Below are positions 8,236 to 16,007 of a stretch of 64,000 nucleotides of DNA, piece by piece (position 1 is the first letter of the stretch; each line of letters starts with the position of its first letter). The notes under the pieces are model-generated. The model did no database searches, was not told the origin of the DNA, and saw nothing but the letters and a program-made list of their open reading frames with translations. The DNA lies in the NCBI GenBank assembly GCA_964459995.1, contig CAYWOR010000007.1:1-64000 (forward strand), read 5' to 3'. The translations under genes and the position numbers were made by a program. Source of the stretch: CAZSHG01 sp964459995. Lineage in GTDB: Bacteria > UBP14 > UBA6098.

Positions 8236-10911
8236 ATGATATTACAAGTAAGAATTGAATTTCCAGAAGGTAATAATAAAGACGAAAAAGGGAAAGCACT
8301 AGAAGATTTGCTTCGAAACGTAATGGAACAACAAAGGTACGATGTAACTCAAAGGGTGCGATTTACCGGGACGGAAATAGATTTACTTTGCAAACATAAA
8401 GATCGTTCGGAAGATACAGCACTGGTCGAATGCAAAGCGCGCCAAACACTGGATGCAGGCGATATTAAGAATTTCACACATGATTTATTGGTTACTCATC
8501 GCGCTAAGCATGGTTACTTCGTTCATACGACGGAAATGCAGCAACAAATTGCAGGAATAAAAGAAGAATTGGAAAAAAGCTATGGCCAACAAGTAACTTT
8601 CGTAGGTCCGAACAAGCTTATTGAATGGCTTATAGACTCTAAATTAATAAATCCAATTAGCAGCGTAGACTTTGAATCGCTTAAGCCGACAAAGAGGATC
8701 CTTTTGTATACGCCTTCGAGGAGATACTGGATTACGATACTTTCTGGAGGAACTGCACCTACCCATTATTATCTTTCTGGGGCCGATGAAAAAAAATGTA
8801 ATACAGATGATTATGAGTCCGTTAAAGCATGTCTCAAAGACGAATTAAATGGTTTAGAAATATTTTCATCTAAAAAAGCGTCAATCGCTTCGACAGATCA
8901 GGTACCCACGATTGATATTATTGCCGAGATCCAAGAATCTGACGAGTGGACTGATCTTCGACCGGTCGGGTCAAAATATTTCGTTGGGAGAAGTGCCGCG
9001 ACACAAGCTTTATATAACTTCGTTAAAGCGCCGCTTACAAATAAAGACGCAAAAAGAATTTTCTTTGTTGAAAGTAAATCAGGCTGGGGCAAAAGCTCGT
9101 TGCTTGCACAGCTACGCGCGCGTTCAAAGAATAAACATAACAGGAATACTTTATTTGTTTTTGCAGTAGATTCAAGAAGCTCTGATTCTATTGCTTTTAT
9201 CGGCAAAGCGGTCGAAAAAATGATAACAGAAAGTGAACGTTTTGGGTTTATCCCGAAGGAGCTTGCTGCGAAATTTAGAATACCATCTTGGCTCGATATA
9301 TTATCTGACGAATGTTCCATCGAGTTATTTGATTGGTTGGTTGAGCATAACAAAATCATGGTTCTTATATTTGATCAATTTGAAGACGTTTTTAGAAAGA
9401 ACGACCTTTTCCGGGCATTTCACAAGTTAATGATGGATATTGCTACCGCTTCATCGAATATTGTTATTGGTTTCAGTTGGAAATCTGAAATAAATATACC
9501 AATGGATAATCCAGCATACAGTTTGTGGCAACAAGCGCGAGACCACGCTATTCCGTTTGAAATTGAAAAATTTTCTTATTCTGAGATTAACGGGGTAATA
9601 AATCAACTCCAAACTGAGAGTAATAAACAAGTCCCCTCTTCGCTTCGTCGCCGTCTGCAAGAAAATTCACAAGGCTTCCCTTGGCTGATTAAGAAACTCG
9701 CAACTCATTGCTATCACGAACTTAAAAAGGGTCTTTCACCAGAAGACCTTGTTGATCAGAATCTAAATGTACAGAATCTATTTGATAGCGACAAAGATCA
9801 ACTGACACCAGAGGAGACAAGAGCTTTAAAACATATTGCGAAACGAAGCTATGATGGAGATACATTTGATGTTACGGAAATAGATGATAGTATTAATCAG
9901 GAAATATTAAATAGGCTTTTAGATAAGCGATTAATAATAAGAACAGGCAGTAAATATAACATTTACTGGGATATATTTCGTGATTATATAGTAGAAGATG
10001 AACCTCCCAAACTTGCTGAAAGCTTTTTAATACGGCAATATCCTCCGCCTTGTATTGACACGCTTAAAGAATTATTAAATAAAGATAAATGTAAAGTTGA
10101 GGAAATTATGAAATCCACCAATGTTAGTGAAGGAACTGCACTTAATCGTTTACGCGAATTAAGGAACATTGGTGCCATAGTTAAAACAGATGAATACTAT
10201 TCATCTCGAAGTAGAGTCAAGACTGAAGATGATTTTAAAACATTTATAAAGGAGAGACTTGAACAACATGTAATTGTAAATGAATTAAGTAAATTAAAAT
10301 CCGATATTATTACAGAAATTATTATTTCAGCAGTATTAATTCGAGAATACTCTAATTTCAAATTTTCAAAAAAGACTTGGCAAACGTATGGCAAATTCTT
10401 TGGAATATGGCTAAAGTATTGCGAAATTGATTTCGGAGGTCGTTTAGTAGTTAGTAATACTAAACGAAGAACGATTGATTCCAACACTTATACTCCCCAG
10501 ACGCGCGCCAATAGGGTGCTAAATACCATAAATTACGTGATAGACGCGAAATCTGGCAAACGTCCTACCGAACGTAAATATGATAAACCACTCTATGACT
10601 TAAAAGCGTTAGGATTTCTTATGTATGAAGGCGATAAACTTTTTTTAACTCCAAAGGGGCTTCAATTGTTTGATGCGCCTATAAAAGAGCGAAGCAGGTT
10701 ATTAGCACTTCAAGCTCTTCGTGTTGATAAAATAAAAAAAGCCGTAGACGCTCTTGAATTGGAGAATAATGACCCTTCTAAAACATTCAGTGATAGTGTT
10801 AAAAACATGCTTGATTATATTGGTTCAGATTCCTACAGAGAACTTACTAAATCCGTTCTGAAAAACTGGGCGAGATTTGTTTTGGACAATATTCCTTTCA
10901 ATGCTAAATAA
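8236..10911 (+). CDS. PD-(D/E)XK nuclease-like / nSTAND1-type NTPase / winged-helix protein
   Basis: 891 residues. N-terminus (~15-140): Mrr-like restriction fold with GTEID (D49) and VECK (E65, K67), the D-ExK signature. Middle (~240-600): P-loop NTPase with ESKSGWGKSSL (~280-290) and a Walker B of the form IFDQFED (~380), the DQFE type seen in novel STAND NTPases. Residues ~615-650 look like a winged helix (MKSTNVSEGTALNRLRELRN). The last ~230 residues are unrecognised. Such nuclease-STAND fusions are typical of prokaryotic antiviral sensors (Avs-like) that cleave DNA after sensing a phage product; that role is inferred. The gene is visibly more AT-rich than its neighbours, a sign of transfer, and lies next to dinD and methyltransferase debris. 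GGAG precedes the ATG by ten bases. Confidence 0.75.
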   Translation: MILQVRIEFPEGNNKDEKGKALEDLLRNVMEQQRYDVTQRVRFTGTEIDLLCKHKDRSEDTALVECKARQTLDAGDIKNFTHDLLVTHRAKHGYFVHTTEMQQQIAGIKEELEKSYGQQVTFVGPNKLIEWLIDSKLINPISSVDFESLKPTKRILLYTPSRRYWITILSGGTAPTHYYLSGADEKKCNTDDYESVKACLKDELNGLEIFSSKKASIASTDQVPTIDIIAEIQESDEWTDLRPVGSKYFVGRSAATQALYNFVKAPLTNKDAKRIFFVESKSGWGKSSLLAQLRARSKNKHNRNTLFVFAVDSRSSDSIAFIGKAVEKMITESERFGFIPKELAAKFRIPSWLDILSDECSIELFDWLVEHNKIMVLIFDQFEDVFRKNDLFRAFHKLMMDIATASSNIVIGFSWKSEINIPMDNPAYSLWQQARDHAIPFEIEKFSYSEINGVINQLQTESNKQVPSSLRRRLQENSQGFPWLIKKLATHCYHELKKGLSPEDLVDQNLNVQNLFDSDKDQLTPEETRALKHIAKRSYDGDTFDVTEIDDSINQEILNRLLDKRLIIRTGSKYNIYWDIFRDYIVEDEPPKLAESFLIRQYPPPCIDTLKELLNKDKCKVEEIMKSTNVSEGTALNRLRELRNIGAIVKTDEYYSSRSRVKTEDDFKTFIKERLEQHVIVNELSKLKSDIITEIIISAVLIREYSNFKFSKKTWQTYGKFFGIWLKYCEIDFGGRLVVSNTKRRTIDSNTYTPQTRANRVLNTINYVIDAKSGKRPTERKYDKPLYDLKALGFLMYEGDKLFLTPKGLQLFDAPIKERSRLLALQALRVDKIKKAVDALELENNDPSKTFSDSVKNMLDYIGSDSYRELTKSVLKNWARFVLDNIPFNAK

Positions 10912-10970
10912 TCATGAAGGTTTTAGTCTAATAGTCAATTCGTTCTTTATATAGATTTAATTCATGTTAT

Positions 10971-10985
10971 CCCCCTTCGCGGGGG
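10971..10985. repeat. Short GC hairpin after the nuclease-NTPase gene
   Basis: CCCCC-TTCGC-GGGGG, 60 bp past the stop codon, with no T run after it. It may act in transcript end formation or be a repeat remnant. Otherwise 10912-11085 shows no gene. Confidence 0.4.
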
Positions 10986-11085
10986 TTGGGATAGAGTTGG
11001 TGGGGAGTTTGTCGATCAAACTTTAACAAACCGGCTAAATAGCCGGGAAATCGCTGTAAGTTCTTTAAAAACAATGAAAAAGAGT

Positions 11086-11345
11086 GTGGCAGGCGGCACG
11101 AAGAGCGCGACAGTCCTCGAAACGAGGCTGACAGGCCTCGATCCGAGCGCGACAGTCGCCGTTCCGAGCGCGACAGACCCCAAATTGAGCGTGCCATGTA
11201 TAGAACCGAGGCTGACTGTCAAGAAACCGAGCGCGCCAATCGTCATTCCGAGGCTGACATTCCCAAAAAAGAGTCTCGGCGCGCCGTGTGGCAGGCTCGG
11301 AATGGGGCATGGCATTCTCGGAATGGGGCGTGGCAGTCTTAATAT
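11086..11345. repeat. Inverted array of degenerate 21-nt tandem repeats
   Basis: Nine head-to-tail 21-nt units run from 11086 to 11274. Each begins like G(C/T)GACA or CTGACA and ends in a CCGAG-type core, for example units at 11128-11148, 11149-11169 and 11212-11232. From 11275 the units switch to the reverse complement: CTCGG recurs at 11275, 11296 and 11317, exactly 21 nt apart. CATTCCGAG (11244-11252) has perfect inverted partners CTCGGAATG at 11296-11304 and 11317-11325. Because 21 is divisible by three, several frames on both strands stay open and would encode heptapeptide repeats; the + frame from 11074 to 11394 has no convincing ribosome site. Read as a non-coding repeat element rather than a gene. 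Confidence 0.8.
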
Positions 11346-11576
11346 GGGTCGGAATTTCCTCGACTTAGTTTTTTGGGGTTTCGGGCAAGCGTGAGTTCGC
11401 AAGATTGGTCGATTTTCTCGCATTTTTGGATCGAAACGAAATTTAGCTCTCAAAAAATCACAAACTTCCAGAACGATTCCGGCCTTCCGAGTCGGTTTTC
11501 GCCTCGTGATTAAAAACATTGCGAATCTCGATTGACGATATTAAATTCAAAAAAAAAGTTAAGTCGAGGTGATATT

Positions 11577-13055
11577 ATGACGAAAATGACAGCACAAGGC
11601 GAAATCGCTAATCTGAGAATATTCGCCGATACCGATTTTCTTCCGGCAGTTACAGCGCTCGTTCGGGAGGTCGGCGAGGGCATCGGCTTGGATAAATCGA
11701 TTTACGGAAAATTGGAACTCCTTGTCGAAGAGGCTGTCCTGAATGTGATTAACTATTCCTTCGAGCCGGGCCAAGGAGGCGTTTTTGAGCTTTCTATCAA
11801 GAGATTGCCCGGCAAAATAGTCGCCGAGGTCGCGGACAAGGGTCAACCTGTGGACTATTCGAAAATCGAGGCCGACACCGAAAACGCGTTGGGGATACTT
11901 CTGCTGAAAAAACTCGCCGACGAGGTTCATTTCGTGAATCGTGGCAAGGAGGGCAAAGCAATCGAAATCGCGCTAAATTTGCCCTATGACATGCCCGAAA
12001 CGCTCGAAGCTGAAACTCATATCGACGAAAATGCCCAAATCGCCCCGCCCGAAGAAGAACTCGAATACCTCAGAGCTACGAGAAGGGACACATCGGGCAT
12101 AACACGAAGCATATACAGAACCTACGGCTATTCATACACCTCGGACACGCTGTATTTTCCCGAGAAGATCGCCGAACTTATTTCGGAGGGTTATCTCCAC
12201 TCGGCTATCGCATTGAATCCCCACGGCGAAGTTGTAGGACACGCCTCGCTAAGGCTCGATTTTCCCGGAGCCTCGGTGGGCGAATTCGGACAGCTTGTCG
12301 TTGACCCACGTTATCGAGGGCGCGGAATCGCAAAGAAGCTCAACGAAGTCCTCGTCGAAACAGCCCAAAAAAGGGGGATGTTCGGTTATTACGCCCACGC
12401 CGTAACGACTCATCCTTTCTCGCAAAAGACGATTCTTTCTAATTCCGCAGTCGAAACGGCATATCTTCCGAGCTTTGTTCCTGCGAGTCTTGTTGCCAAA
12501 AGCATCAGCGTCGAGCAATCCTCGGACAGGCACGCAGAAATCGCCTACTTCAGAAGAATCGGCGAAAACCGCAAGCCGAGGATTTATCCGCCGATTCAGC
12601 ATACCTCGATGGTGGAGAAAATATTCATGTTGAATTTCATGGATTTTGAAACCGCGCCGGCAGATGCTAAATGTATCGAAGCGCTCTCCGAGAACACCGA
12701 GATGAGCCTTCGCGTCTTCGAGGGGCCGAAAAGATCCTTCCTAACCATCGATAAATATGGCGCGGATTTCGACAGCATGCTGGCCTATCAGCTTAGGCAA
12801 TTGTGTTTGAAGAAGATAGAGGCGATTTCGCTCCAGCTTCCGATAGACAGCCCTTGGACGCGCAAAAAGTGTGCCTATGCGGAAAAGCTGGGGTTTTTCT
12901 TTTGCGGGATTATGCCGGGAATGGGAAAAACAGGGAACGACCTGCTTCGGCTGATGTATTTGAACAATGTCGATATATCGCTGGACAACCCGGTAATCGT
13001 AACAGATTTCGGAAAAGAGCTTGCAAACTATGTCCTCGCCGGATACAAGGGCTGA
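11577..13055 (+). CDS. Anti-sigma-like HATPase fused to GNAT acetyltransferase
   Basis: 492 residues. Residues ~1-135 match the RsbW/SpoIIAB-type histidine-kinase-like ATPase (HATPase_c_2): the N box in KLELLVEEAVLNVINYSF, the G1-like DKGQPVD, and ALGILLLKKLAD. Residues ~165-300 look like a GNAT N-acyltransferase, with GEFGQLVVDPRYRGRGIAKK carrying the RGRGIAK acetyl-CoA loop. The last ~190 residues may be a second degenerate GNAT fold (KYGADFDSMLAYQLRQLCLK). In known systems the HATPase part binds a sigma factor or anti-anti-sigma factor; acetylation could add a second output. The ATG at 11577 has GAGGTGAT just upstream and is preferred to an in-frame TTG at 11532. No partner STAS or phosphatase gene lies nearby. 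Confidence 0.8.
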   Translation: MTKMTAQGEIANLRIFADTDFLPAVTALVREVGEGIGLDKSIYGKLELLVEEAVLNVINYSFEPGQGGVFELSIKRLPGKIVAEVADKGQPVDYSKIEADTENALGILLLKKLADEVHFVNRGKEGKAIEIALNLPYDMPETLEAETHIDENAQIAPPEEELEYLRATRRDTSGITRSIYRTYGYSYTSDTLYFPEKIAELISEGYLHSAIALNPHGEVVGHASLRLDFPGASVGEFGQLVVDPRYRGRGIAKKLNEVLVETAQKRGMFGYYAHAVTTHPFSQKTILSNSAVETAYLPSFVPASLVAKSISVEQSSDRHAEIAYFRRIGENRKPRIYPPIQHTSMVEKIFMLNFMDFETAPADAKCIEALSENTEMSLRVFEGPKRSFLTIDKYGADFDSMLAYQLRQLCLKKIEAISLQLPIDSPWTRKKCAYAEKLGFFFCGIMPGMGKTGNDLLRLMYLNNVDISLDNPVIVTDFGKELANYVLAGYKG

Positions 13056-13061
13056 TTGCAA

Positions 13062-13295
13062 TTACAGTTCATGATCTTTTCCTCGTTCTATAGCTGAAAC
13101 TGTGCGACATATCTCAGCCCCCCCAAAAATCGAGGGCAAATTAGAGGTGGGTTGGTTGACTGTGGTTGATTTATGTATCCTTTCGTATTGATACGGCGTT
13201 AAGTGTTTCAATGTTGAGTGCGGGTAGTCGTGGTTATAAGCTCTGACCCATTTATCCAGAGCTTTTTGAACGCTATTCAAGAATGGATTAGCCAA
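13062..13295 (-). pseudogene. IS transposase C-terminal remnant (copy 1)
   Basis: The segment ALDKWVRAYNHDYPHSTLKH with LTPYQYER is the end of a DDE integrase-core transposase of the IS3/IS481 type. The catalytic Asp and Glu region is gone; the upstream side (13296-13423) shows no continuation. The 13-bp sequence at 13103-13115, shared with the second remnant, probably marks the element's end. Confidence 0.75.
13103..13115. repeat. IS terminal sequence, copy 1
   Basis: TGCGACATATCTC, identical to 13657-13669, placed in both cases just beyond the transposase C-terminus and followed by a C-run. The likely right end of the same IS family. Confidence 0.6.
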
Positions 13296-13379
13296 AATGA
13301 GTCAAGGGGCGCAATTCCAGATTGTCGGAGAAGGATTTCCTTTATCAGGGCAGAACTTAGGCATCGGGAAAGTTTAATC

Positions 13380-13407
13380 TTGACTTTTTCAGATCAATAT
13401 TTAGATT
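13380..13407 (+). promoter_or_regulatory. Promoter candidate for integrase remnant / tRNA-Leu
   Basis: TTGACT (13380-13385), a 16-bp spacer, then TAGATT (13402-13407). It lies 17 bp before the integrase ATG and ~140 bp before the tRNA. No other promoter is visible closer to the tRNA. Confidence 0.4.
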
Positions 13408-13423
13408 GTGTTCGGAGTTTAAA

Positions 13424-13567
13424 ATGAGAATTTATAGACGAGACAAAACATATAATTTAGATTTCACATATCGTGGCGAGAGATTCAGGAAGGCTGTTGG
13501 CATAAATGAAATTGCTGAGTTAACCGCCAAGAAGACTATGGTTAGGATTGCCGGAGTGGTGGAATAG
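13424..13567 (+). pseudogene. Truncated phage-type integrase N-terminus
   Basis: A 47-codon fragment starting MRIYRRDKTYNLDFTYRGER then FRKAVGINEIAELTA. This is the N-terminal arm-DNA-binding start of tyrosine site-specific recombinases (RRDKxYxLDFxYxGxRxRKxxG). The frame runs into the 5' half of tRNA-Leu and stops there, so the core-binding and catalytic domains are missing. It marks the junction left by an integrative element that used this tRNA gene and was later deleted. Too short to be functional. Confidence 0.65.
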
Positions 13568-13633
13568 GTAGACGCGACGGACTCAAAATCCGTTGGTGGT
13601 AACACCGTGGGGGTTCGATTCCCCCCTCCGGCA
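13550..13633 (+). tRNA. tRNA-Leu (anticodon CAA)
   Basis: 84 nt with a class II shape. The acceptor stem is GCCGGAG (13550-13556) with CTCCGGC plus discriminator A at 13633. The anticodon stem-loop is ACGGA-CTCAAAA-TCCGT, giving CAA (reads UUG). There is a long variable arm, and the T arm contains GGGTTCGATTCCC. CCA is not encoded. The 5' end overlaps the integrase fragment. Confidence 0.97.
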
Positions 13634-13656
13634 AATATTAAAAAATGAAGATACTT

Positions 13657-13669
13657 TGCGACATATCTC
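13657..13669. repeat. IS terminal sequence, copy 2
   Basis: TGCGACATATCTC, identical to 13103-13115 and again adjacent to a transposase C-terminal remnant on the minus strand. Confidence 0.6.
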
Positions 13670-13683
13670 TACTGCCCCCTAAA

Positions 13684-13866
13684 TCAAGTATAAATAAGAA
13701 GAGTTTTTGTTGACATTGATTGATTTGTGTTTTCCTTTCGCAAACCATAATATTGCCTTTCAAATTGATACTGCGTTAAGTGTTTGAGTGTTGAGTGTGG
13801 GCAGACTATCTTCTTCGATCCCCAATCGAGAATCACCTGCAAACACAGCCATCCAGAGCCTTTCAT
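13684..13866 (-). pseudogene. IS transposase C-terminal remnant (copy 2)
   Basis: Encodes PHSTLKHLTQYQFER, nearly the same as the end of the first remnant (PHSTLKHLTPYQYER), in a frame that begins with unrelated residues. A second decayed copy of the same IS family, on the other side of tRNA-Leu. Confidence 0.65.
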
Positions 13867-14277
13867 CTTGATTTCGGATATCTATTCACCAGATGTCATT
13901 TGGACATTTAGTGCGCGGTTTAGAAGGCATAGGCGTCCTGTAAGCCTTGAGAATGCGGCTCTTTTACCAGCCCGAAGGGTCTCCATGAATGGTCGTTCTC
14001 GCTCATAAGTCGATAGATACGCTTTTCATTCTCTCTGCTCTTCAGATCAAATTCTCATGCTCTACTCTCAATATAACCCTTTCTCTTAAATGGGAGCAGT
14101 ATAGGTCTCCCACACATGGTTTCTCGCTTCCACAATATGGAGTGCAACCTCCTCTGCATGGTTTTGGGGTTTTTATCCGGGAAACGGGCGGTCACAAAAC
14201 CCGCCCCAACAGGTTAGAAAAGTCCAACCAGTTCTGCGGGGTAAAATGATTAAAGCTAATTATGGAGTAACGAGAAT
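13867..14277. other. Intergenic stretch without recognisable gene
   Basis: About 410 bp between the second IS remnant and the pilin-like gene. Neither strand shows a convincing protein; short open frames lack ribosome sites and family resemblance. It may include further degraded IS sequence. Confidence 0.5.
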
Positions 14278-14862
14278 CTAACCGCCGCCCTGACCGGGAT
14301 TTGTTCCGCCTTGACCGGGATTACCGGGGATTCCGCCTTTTCCCCAGGCCTTGCGGTCATCGCTGTCGCCTGGTTCGATAACCTTCATATAACCATTGAC
14401 ATCGATCTGGATTTCATAACCCTGAATGCCGGCGTCTCCCCCATCCTCGACAGCTTTCGGAAAGGCCACGTAAGTCGGTGGGCTGTTGATGAAAATCGAA
14501 TATATGAAACGGGGATTTCCACTGGGTTTATCAAATCCTATTTCGGGGCATCCGGTCGTGCCGATGTCGTAAGCCGGGCCGAAATAGTAGCCGTTATTCA
14601 TGTAAAACAACTCATTACACTGGCGAATCTGTTTAAGGATAATCTTGGCTTCGGATAATTTGGCCTTGCGTGTTGCCGAGGAATATACCGGGATGGCGAT
14701 TGCCGCGAGTATTCCGACGATCACCACAACAACCATCAGTTCAATTAGAGTAAAGGCTGATCGGCTATTTCGTTTTGATTCGGAATTGAAAACTAAAAAG
14801 ACCTTGCTCAGCGAGCTTTTTATGGAGGATAGTAAAAAGTTATGTCCTCTTGTAATCAGCAT
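14278..14862 (-). CDS. Type IV pilin-like / pseudopilin protein
   Basis: A class III signal: a positively charged leader, then RSA-FTLIELMVVVVIVGILAA, where prepilin peptidase should cut before Phe (position -1 is Ala, not the usual Gly) and Glu is at +5. The hydrophobic N-terminal helix continues to AIPVYSSATRKAKLSEAKII. The globular part has one aromatic stretch (YYFGPAYDIGTTGCP), and the end is Gly-rich (GQGGTNPGQGGG). The ~36-residue leader is unusually long, and no internal Met offers a shorter one. A TTGACA-17-TTTATT promoter-like pair at 14902-14874 (minus strand) would give an almost leaderless message. The gene stands alone, so whether it is a major pilin or a secretion pseudopilin is undecided. 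Confidence 0.8.
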   Translation of the reverse strand: MLITRGHNFLLSSIKSSLSKVFLVFNSESKRNSRSAFTLIELMVVVVIVGILAAIAIPVYSSATRKAKLSEAKIILKQIRQCNELFYMNNGYYFGPAYDIGTTGCPEIGFDKPSGNPRFIYSIFINSPPTYVAFPKAVEDGGDAGIQGYEIQIDVNGYMKVIEPGDSDDRKAWGKGGIPGNPGQGGTNPGQGGG

Positions 14863-14948
14863 AATTAACCATCAATAAAGTCCTCAGTGTAGTGCATGTC
14901 AAGATAAATTTCTATTTTCCATCGCAAAATATAAAAAATGCGAACAAC

Positions 14949-14976
14949 TTGACTCGCAGATGATTTTGATTAAATT
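14949..14976 (+). promoter_or_regulatory. Promoter candidate for the DUF3467 gene
   Basis: TTGACT (14949-14954), a 16-bp spacer, then TAAATT (14971-14976), about 37 bp before the start codon. Confidence 0.4.
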
Positions 14977-15012
14977 GTGTTCTCAGAACAAATACAAACC
15001 AAGGAGTCGGAA

Positions 15013-15327
15013 ATGGCGAATGAACAACCTCAAAACATGCCGCGTCAGCTTCAGATAGAACTTCCGGAAGAAGTCGCGGAGGGAATCTATGCAAATTTCG
15101 CGGTGATAACTCATTCTACCAGCGAGTTCGTGCTCGATTTTGCGCGAATCGTCCCCGGATTGCCAAAGGCTAAGGTTCAGGGGCGTATCATCATGACGCC
15201 GGTAAATGCCAAGCTTCTGATGATTACACTTCAGGATAACCTTAAGAAGTTCGAGGAGAAATTCGGCGAGATCGAGACACCGGATAAATCTCATCCGGCG
15301 GGCGGCCCGATTGGGTTTAATGCCTAA
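15013..15327 (+). CDS. DUF3467 family protein
   Basis: 104 residues beginning MANEQPQNMPRQLQIELPEE. The family pattern is present: G.YAN...I.HS.SEF.LDF.R..PG..KA.V..RI..TP..AK.L...L..N...FE..FG.I. Proteins of this small conserved family are cytosolic and of unknown function; some are near gliding or secretion genes in Bacteroidota. AAGGAG stands six bases before the ATG, so this start is preferred to an in-frame upstream one at 14977. Its end overlaps the convergent AhpD-like gene by four bases. Confidence 0.88.
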   Translation: MANEQPQNMPRQLQIELPEEVAEGIYANFAVITHSTSEFVLDFARIVPGLPKAKVQGRIIMTPVNAKLLMITLQDNLKKFEEKFGEIETPDKSHPAGGPIGFNA

Positions 15328-15680
15328 TTTTCACACTGCTCTTCGAAAAGGACGTCCATCACCTCGAAGGCGAAGCGTAGATGCGGGATGACGATGCTTC
15401 CGCCGATTATTAGCGCGATGTTCAGCGTCTCGACGAGTTCGGTCTTCGTTGCGCCAAGGCTTATCGCCCTATCGAGATGGTAGAAAATGCAGTCGTTGCA
15501 TCTCAAAGCTGTGCTGACACTTAGTCCCATTAGCTCTTTCGTTTTGGAATCGATCGATCCCTCGCGATAAGATTGGCTGTCGAGGCTGAAAAAGCGTTTG
15601 ATTTCAAGATTGTCCTCGTCGAGGATGCGCGAGTTCATTTTTTCGCGATATTCACGGATTTTCTTGAGGTCAATTTTCAT
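15324..15680 (-). CDS. Carboxymuconolactone decarboxylase / AhpD-like protein
   Basis: 118 residues with the CMD-family signature STALRCNDCIFYHLDRAISL GATKTE (broken here after 20 residues), including the redox CxxC (RCNDC) and the following His. Members such as AhpD act as thiol-disulfide peroxidase partners; those near redox genes in anaerobes likely help remove peroxides. AAGGAGG lies just before the ATG. It is a single gene, divergent from the DUF1858 gene and convergent with DUF3467. Confidence 0.88.
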   Translation of the reverse strand: MKIDLKKIREYREKMNSRILDEDNLEIKRFFSLDSQSYREGSIDSKTKELMGLSVSTALRCNDCIFYHLDRAISLGATKTELVETLNIALIIGGSIVIPHLRFAFEVMDVLFEEQCEN

Positions 15681-15731
15681 TCGTCCTCCTTGATAGTTGA
15701 AACGATAGGATAATATAAGGAGAATTCTGTC

Positions 15732-15929
15732 ATGGTCAAATCTGATTTGCCGGTTGATGCTTTATTGGATGACTTCCCGAAATCTCACAAATGGCTGATG
15801 CAAAGGCATATTCACTGCACCGAATGCGGCGAACCGGTTTGGGGAACAATTGGCGAGCTTATCGCATCGAAGGGAATGGATGTCGATGAAGTTCTCGCCG
15901 AACTCAACGAATTTCTCTCGCAGGAATAA
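15732..15929 (+). CDS. DUF1858 domain protein
   Basis: 65 residues: VDALLDDFPKSHKWLMQRHI then HCTECGEPVWGTIGELIASK. This is the small DUF1858 domain (hybrid-cluster-protein associated), with the CxxC-like HCTECG. It may bind metal or a redox cofactor; its function is not established. AAGGAG is nine bases before the ATG. A strong hairpin terminator follows. Confidence 0.85.
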   Translation: MVKSDLPVDALLDDFPKSHKWLMQRHIHCTECGEPVWGTIGELIASKGMDVDEVLAELNEFLSQE

Positions 15930-15958
15930 ATTCGTCAATTCGACTTCTGGAAATGACG

Positions 15959-15985
15959 AAGGCCGCCTCGACGAGACGGCCTTTT
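15959..15985. terminator. Hairpin terminator between convergent genes
   Basis: AAGGCCG (15959-15965) pairs with CGGCCTT (15977-15983) around an 11-nt loop, followed by TT. It serves the DUF1858 gene and possibly the convergent propeller gene. Confidence 0.75.
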
Positions 15986-16007
15986 GCATCTACGCGACCC
16001 CTGTGGC

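Noticed and set aside
10971..10985. Rho-independent terminator after the nuclease-NTPase gene
   Set aside because: The 5-bp GC stem has no following T run; recorded only as a hairpin.
11086..11345. Possible CRISPR array
   Set aside because: The units are 21 nt, degenerate, directly abutting with no unique spacers, and reverse orientation midway; no cas genes are nearby.
11074..11394. Possible 106-residue heptapeptide-repeat protein
   Set aside because: The open frame follows from the 21-nt period; other frames on both strands are open too, and there is no ribosome site before the ATG.
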